From the NCBI GenBank assembly GCA_046295175.1, contig JBKBNY010000022.1:1-27361 (forward strand): 27,361 nucleotides of DNA, written 5' to 3'. Both the position numbers and the translations under genes were made by a program. Source of the stretch: JALOLV01 sp046295175 (lineage in GTDB: Bacteria > Bacteroidota > Bacteroidia > Cytophagales > Spirosomataceae). Below the pieces are notes generated by a model, which saw nothing but the letters and a program-made list of their open reading frames with translations, had not been told where the DNA came from and did no database searches. Shown here one piece after another: positions 25,455 to 27,361 of the stretch (position 1 is the first letter of the stretch; each line of letters starts with the position of its first letter).

Positions 25455-25754
25455 TCAGATTTCCATTTCTAACAATTTGTAACTCAATGCTTTTCCGTGC
25501 GTATCTACCCGAAGTGAGGTTGTGACTCCACCAGCGAGAGCATCATAACAAACAAAAAGTAAAGACGAAATATTGGGCATTTCATAGCGAATAACATCGC
25601 CCTCAACGATTCCTACGAAATGCTCTTTTACTTTTTCTGCTGTAATTTTTTCACAAAGCATTTTATAATCGCTTTCATTATAAGGAATGAGCGAAAGCGT
25701 TGAAATATTACCTTTATCGCCTGCTCGGCTATGGGCTATGTCGTAGAGTTTCAT
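25455..25754 (-). CDS. AtuA-associated small subunit (AtuA-like C-terminal domain protein)
   Basis: The product has 99 residues and no signal peptide. The N-terminus LYDIAHSRAGDKGNISTLSLI is the typical start of the small domain that in many bacteria is fused to the C-terminus of AtuA/DUF1446 proteins or encoded separately next to them. The end (LLFVCYDALAGGVTTSLRVDTHGKAL) also fits. It starts 42 bp downstream of the large-subunit gene, so the two are almost certainly co-transcribed and form a complex. The role in Bacteroidota is not established; the AtuA name comes from acyclic terpene degradation in Pseudomonas. Confidence 0.85.
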   Translation of the reverse strand: MKLYDIAHSRAGDKGNISTLSLIPYNESDYKMLCEKITAEKVKEHFVGIVEGDVIRYEMPNISSLLFVCYDALAGGVTTSLRVDTHGKALSYKLLEMEI

Positions 25755-25796
25755 TTTTAATTTTGAATGAGTGACTGATAGAATGAGTGAATATTA

Positions 25797-27191
25797 TCAA
25801 CTTTCAAAATATTCTACTATTGGTTTGATTTTATTTCTATCTACTAAAACCGAAACAATTCCGATTACTTCGTTGACGTATTTTCTTACGCCACCACCTC
25901 CGGCAGGTCCGTTGGTGTAAAGGGCTTCTACTTCTTCGCCGATTAAGGCTGCGTCTGCTTGGGTTTGGGCTTTGGCAGCAATACGGAGGCGAACCTCACC
26001 CCCTAACCCCCTCTCCAATAGAGAGGGGGAATTATTTGAAAAAGTAGAATTTATTCCAATTAAATCAACTTGTATATCCTCAAAAATAGCTCCCTTTATA
26101 GGGGTGGGGGCTAAACGTTTTTCAATGATTTCACCTGCCAATTTAGCTCTTTCGTAGGCGGCTGGGCCTGCATACGAAATTTCGCCTTCGCCTTGCCAAA
26201 ATGCTTTGTAACCAACACTAACTTTGTAGGTTGATGGTTTTTCTTTACCACTTCCGCCCGTTATTCGTACTTGATTTTTGCCAATTTCTTCAAGTTTTAC
26301 ACTCGTGAAATCTGCAATTACATCGGGCGTATAATATTCAAAAGGATTGATTACTTCGTATAGTAATTGTTCTTTGGCTGTTTGTAGATTGATAACTCCT
26401 CCTGTATCTGCTACTTTGCTAATGATTGCTGAACCATCAGGGAAAACATCGGCAAAAGGATGTCCCAGGTTATCCATATCTTCGACAGGCTTTTTGATTG
26501 GGTCGGCAAAATAGCCACCTGTGATGTGCCCCGCACATTCCATCAAATGTCCAATGACAGTGCCTTTGCCCATTAAATCATAATTATCGGTTTTCCAGCC
26601 AAACTCATGAACCATTGGAGCAAGAAAAAGCGATGGGTCGGCCACCCGACCTGTAATAATTATTTGAACATCAGCTTTTAAGGCCTCTAAAATCCCTTCG
26701 ATGCCGAGGTAAGCATTTGCCGAAATAATGGTCGATTGGTTATTGGTTACTGGAGATTGGTGTTTGTTTAATAATTCAAGAGTAAAATCTTCATTTCCAA
26801 ATTTTCTAAAATCATCATTTGTCAATCCTAAATCCGAAATCACATCGTCTCCACTTACGGCAGCTACTTTTATGTTTAAGCCTTGTTTTTTTGCTATTTC
26901 AATGATTTTCTTTGCTCCCTCAATTGGATTTGCTGCCCCCATGTTGGTAATGAGGCGAATGTTGTTTTTTACCAAATAAGGTAATAAAGTCTCTATTCTA
27001 CGCTCCAGCAATGGGTCGTAGCCTTTGGTTGGGTCAGACATTTTGCGTTTGTTGGCGAGTGCAATGGTTCGTTCGGCCAAACATTCCAATACCAAATAAT
27101 CTAATTCTCCTTTTTCGGCCAAAACAATGGCGGGCTCGATTCTATCGCCCGAAAAACCTGCCCCACAACCTATCCTGATTTTATTTTTCAT
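25797..27191 (-). CDS. AtuA family protein (DUF1446), large subunit
   Basis: ATG 27191 (MKNKIRIGCGAGFSGDRIEP) gives 464 residues; a TTG 15 bases upstream is less likely. Conserved family segments include GCGAGFSGDR at the N-terminus, LITNMGAANP, ISANAYLGIEGILEAL, IIITGRVADPSLFLAPM, GHLMECAGHITGGYFADP, VDLIGINS and ALYTNGPAGGGGVRKYV at the C-terminus. Relatives of this length pair with a small subunit as here. No membrane or signal segment is seen, so it is cytoplasmic. The catalytic activity is not experimentally defined for this branch. Three stretches of the protein are unusual and coincide with DNA repeats: about 361-368 (APTPIKGA), about 384-398 (NNSPSLLERGLGG) and HQSPVTNNQS. The frame stays intact. 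Confidence 0.9.
   Translation of the reverse strand: MKNKIRIGCGAGFSGDRIEPAIVLAEKGELDYLVLECLAERTIALANKRKMSDPTKGYDPLLERRIETLLPYLVKNNIRLITNMGAANPIEGAKKIIEIAKKQGLNIKVAAVSGDDVISDLGLTNDDFRKFGNEDFTLELLNKHQSPVTNNQSTIISANAYLGIEGILEALKADVQIIITGRVADPSLFLAPMVHEFGWKTDNYDLMGKGTVIGHLMECAGHITGGYFADPIKKPVEDMDNLGHPFADVFPDGSAIISKVADTGGVINLQTAKEQLLYEVINPFEYYTPDVIADFTSVKLEEIGKNQVRITGGSGKEKPSTYKVSVGYKAFWQGEGEISYAGPAAYERAKLAGEIIEKRLAPTPIKGAIFEDIQVDLIGINSTFSNNSPSLLERGLGGEVRLRIAAKAQTQADAALIGEEVEALYTNGPAGGGGVRKYVNEVIGIVSVLVDRNKIKPIVEYFES
25994..26036. repeat. G/C-rich palindromic repeat inside the AtuA-family coding sequence
   Basis: CCCCCTCTC (26007-26015) and GAGAGGGGG (26021-26029) form a perfect 9-bp inverted repeat with loop CAATA, preceded by CCTCACCCCCTAA. 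This reads in frame as NNSPSLLERGLGG on the minus strand. The base composition is unlike the surrounding gene. The motif class (CCTCA..CC...CCTCTCC...GGAGAGG) resembles the intergenic element at 5800-5941. Confidence 0.75.
26091..26113. repeat. Second G/C-rich repeat motif inside the AtuA-family coding sequence
   Basis: TCCCTTTATAGGGGTGGGGG (26091-26110) is partly self-complementary around CCCT/AGGG. Its GGGGTGGGGG (26101-26110) is roughly the inverse of CCCCCTAACCCC (25999-26010), so the two repeats face each other across the conserved VDLIGINS coding segment. On the minus strand it encodes APTPIKGA. Confidence 0.45.
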
Positions 27192-27229
27192 TTTTGGAAA
27201 TTTCAATTGTTTTTACCACCCATTGTATT

Positions 27230-27246
27230 GTAGAGACGTTGCATGT
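27230..27246 (+). repeat. Possible half-copy of a GTAGAGACGTTGCATG-type palindromic repeat
   Basis: GTAGAGACGTTGCATGT resembles one arm of widespread palindromes of the form GTAGAGACG...CGTCTCTAC seen in several bacterial genomes. The complementary arm is absent. Next to it is a 7-bp inverted repeat, TAGGGTT/AACCCTA (27258-27272). The rest of 27192-27361 holds no recognisable gene. Confidence 0.3.
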
Positions 27247-27361
27247 GCCGAGCGAAGTAGGGTTGAACCCTATTAAGGCGAAATGGAGTTGTCCTTGTTA
27301 ATTGAAATAGCTCTTTGAAATACTGTCAAATTTTGGACATTAGCTTTAGTCAAGGATGTTA

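Overview
The window looks like a chromosomal segment of a Bacteroidota bacterium, probably of the Cytophagales/Cytophagia type. The evidence is a SusC/SusD pair driven by an ECF sigma factor and a FecR-type anti-sigma factor, start codons without Shine-Dalgarno sites, many secreted proteins with short 'MKK...GQ/AQ' signal peptides, and a repeat-rich surface protein ending in what looks like a 3-coathanger-stack domain. The genus cannot be fixed from the sequence alone.

Layout. (1) 1-3236 (+): the 3' part of a very repetitive secreted protein, with at least 7.6 copies of an exactly 249-bp in-frame repeat, followed by a strong terminator. (2) 3383-8267 (+): two secreted glycoside-hydrolase-like proteins, a GH95-like enzyme and an alpha-galactosidase-like enzyme. 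A 142-bp palindromic element sits between them, and a bidirectional terminator closes the block. (3) 8337-10466 (-): a periplasmic PQQ-dependent dehydrogenase with an embedded cytochrome c domain. (4) 10898-25304 (-): a complete polysaccharide utilization locus (PUL). In transcription order it is ECF sigma, FecR anti-sigma, SusC (with an STN signalling domain), SusD, heparinase II/III lipoprotein, LamG lectin-like protein, a second heparinase II/III protein, GH88 unsaturated glucuronyl hydrolase, and an alginate-lyase-domain (PL5/PL38-like) protein. (5) 25455-27191 (-): a split AtuA/DUF1446 pair, a large and a small subunit. The large-subunit gene carries G/C-rich palindromic repeats inside its reading frame.

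How the genes could work together (inference). Substrate bound at SusC/SusD would signal through the SusC STN domain to FecR and release the sigma factor. The sigma factor would then raise transcription of susCD and the downstream lyases. Three lyase-type proteins would cut a uronic-acid-containing polysaccharide by beta-elimination and produce unsaturated oligosaccharides. GH88 would remove the terminal 4,5-unsaturated uronate. The LamG protein could hold glycan or replace the usual SusE/F surface binding protein. The plus-strand hydrolases and the PQQ dehydrogenase could extend this to side chains (fucose/galactose-type sugars) and to periplasmic sugar oxidation, but nothing in the sequence ties them to the same regulon. 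The enzyme combination points to a polyuronate or glucuronate-rich glycan. The exact substrate is not determinable here, and this PUL is the best candidate for an undescribed system in the window.

No tRNA, rRNA, CRISPR array, transposase or phage gene was seen. The two gene-free stretches over 300 bases (5666-6101 and 10467-10897) are described as features.
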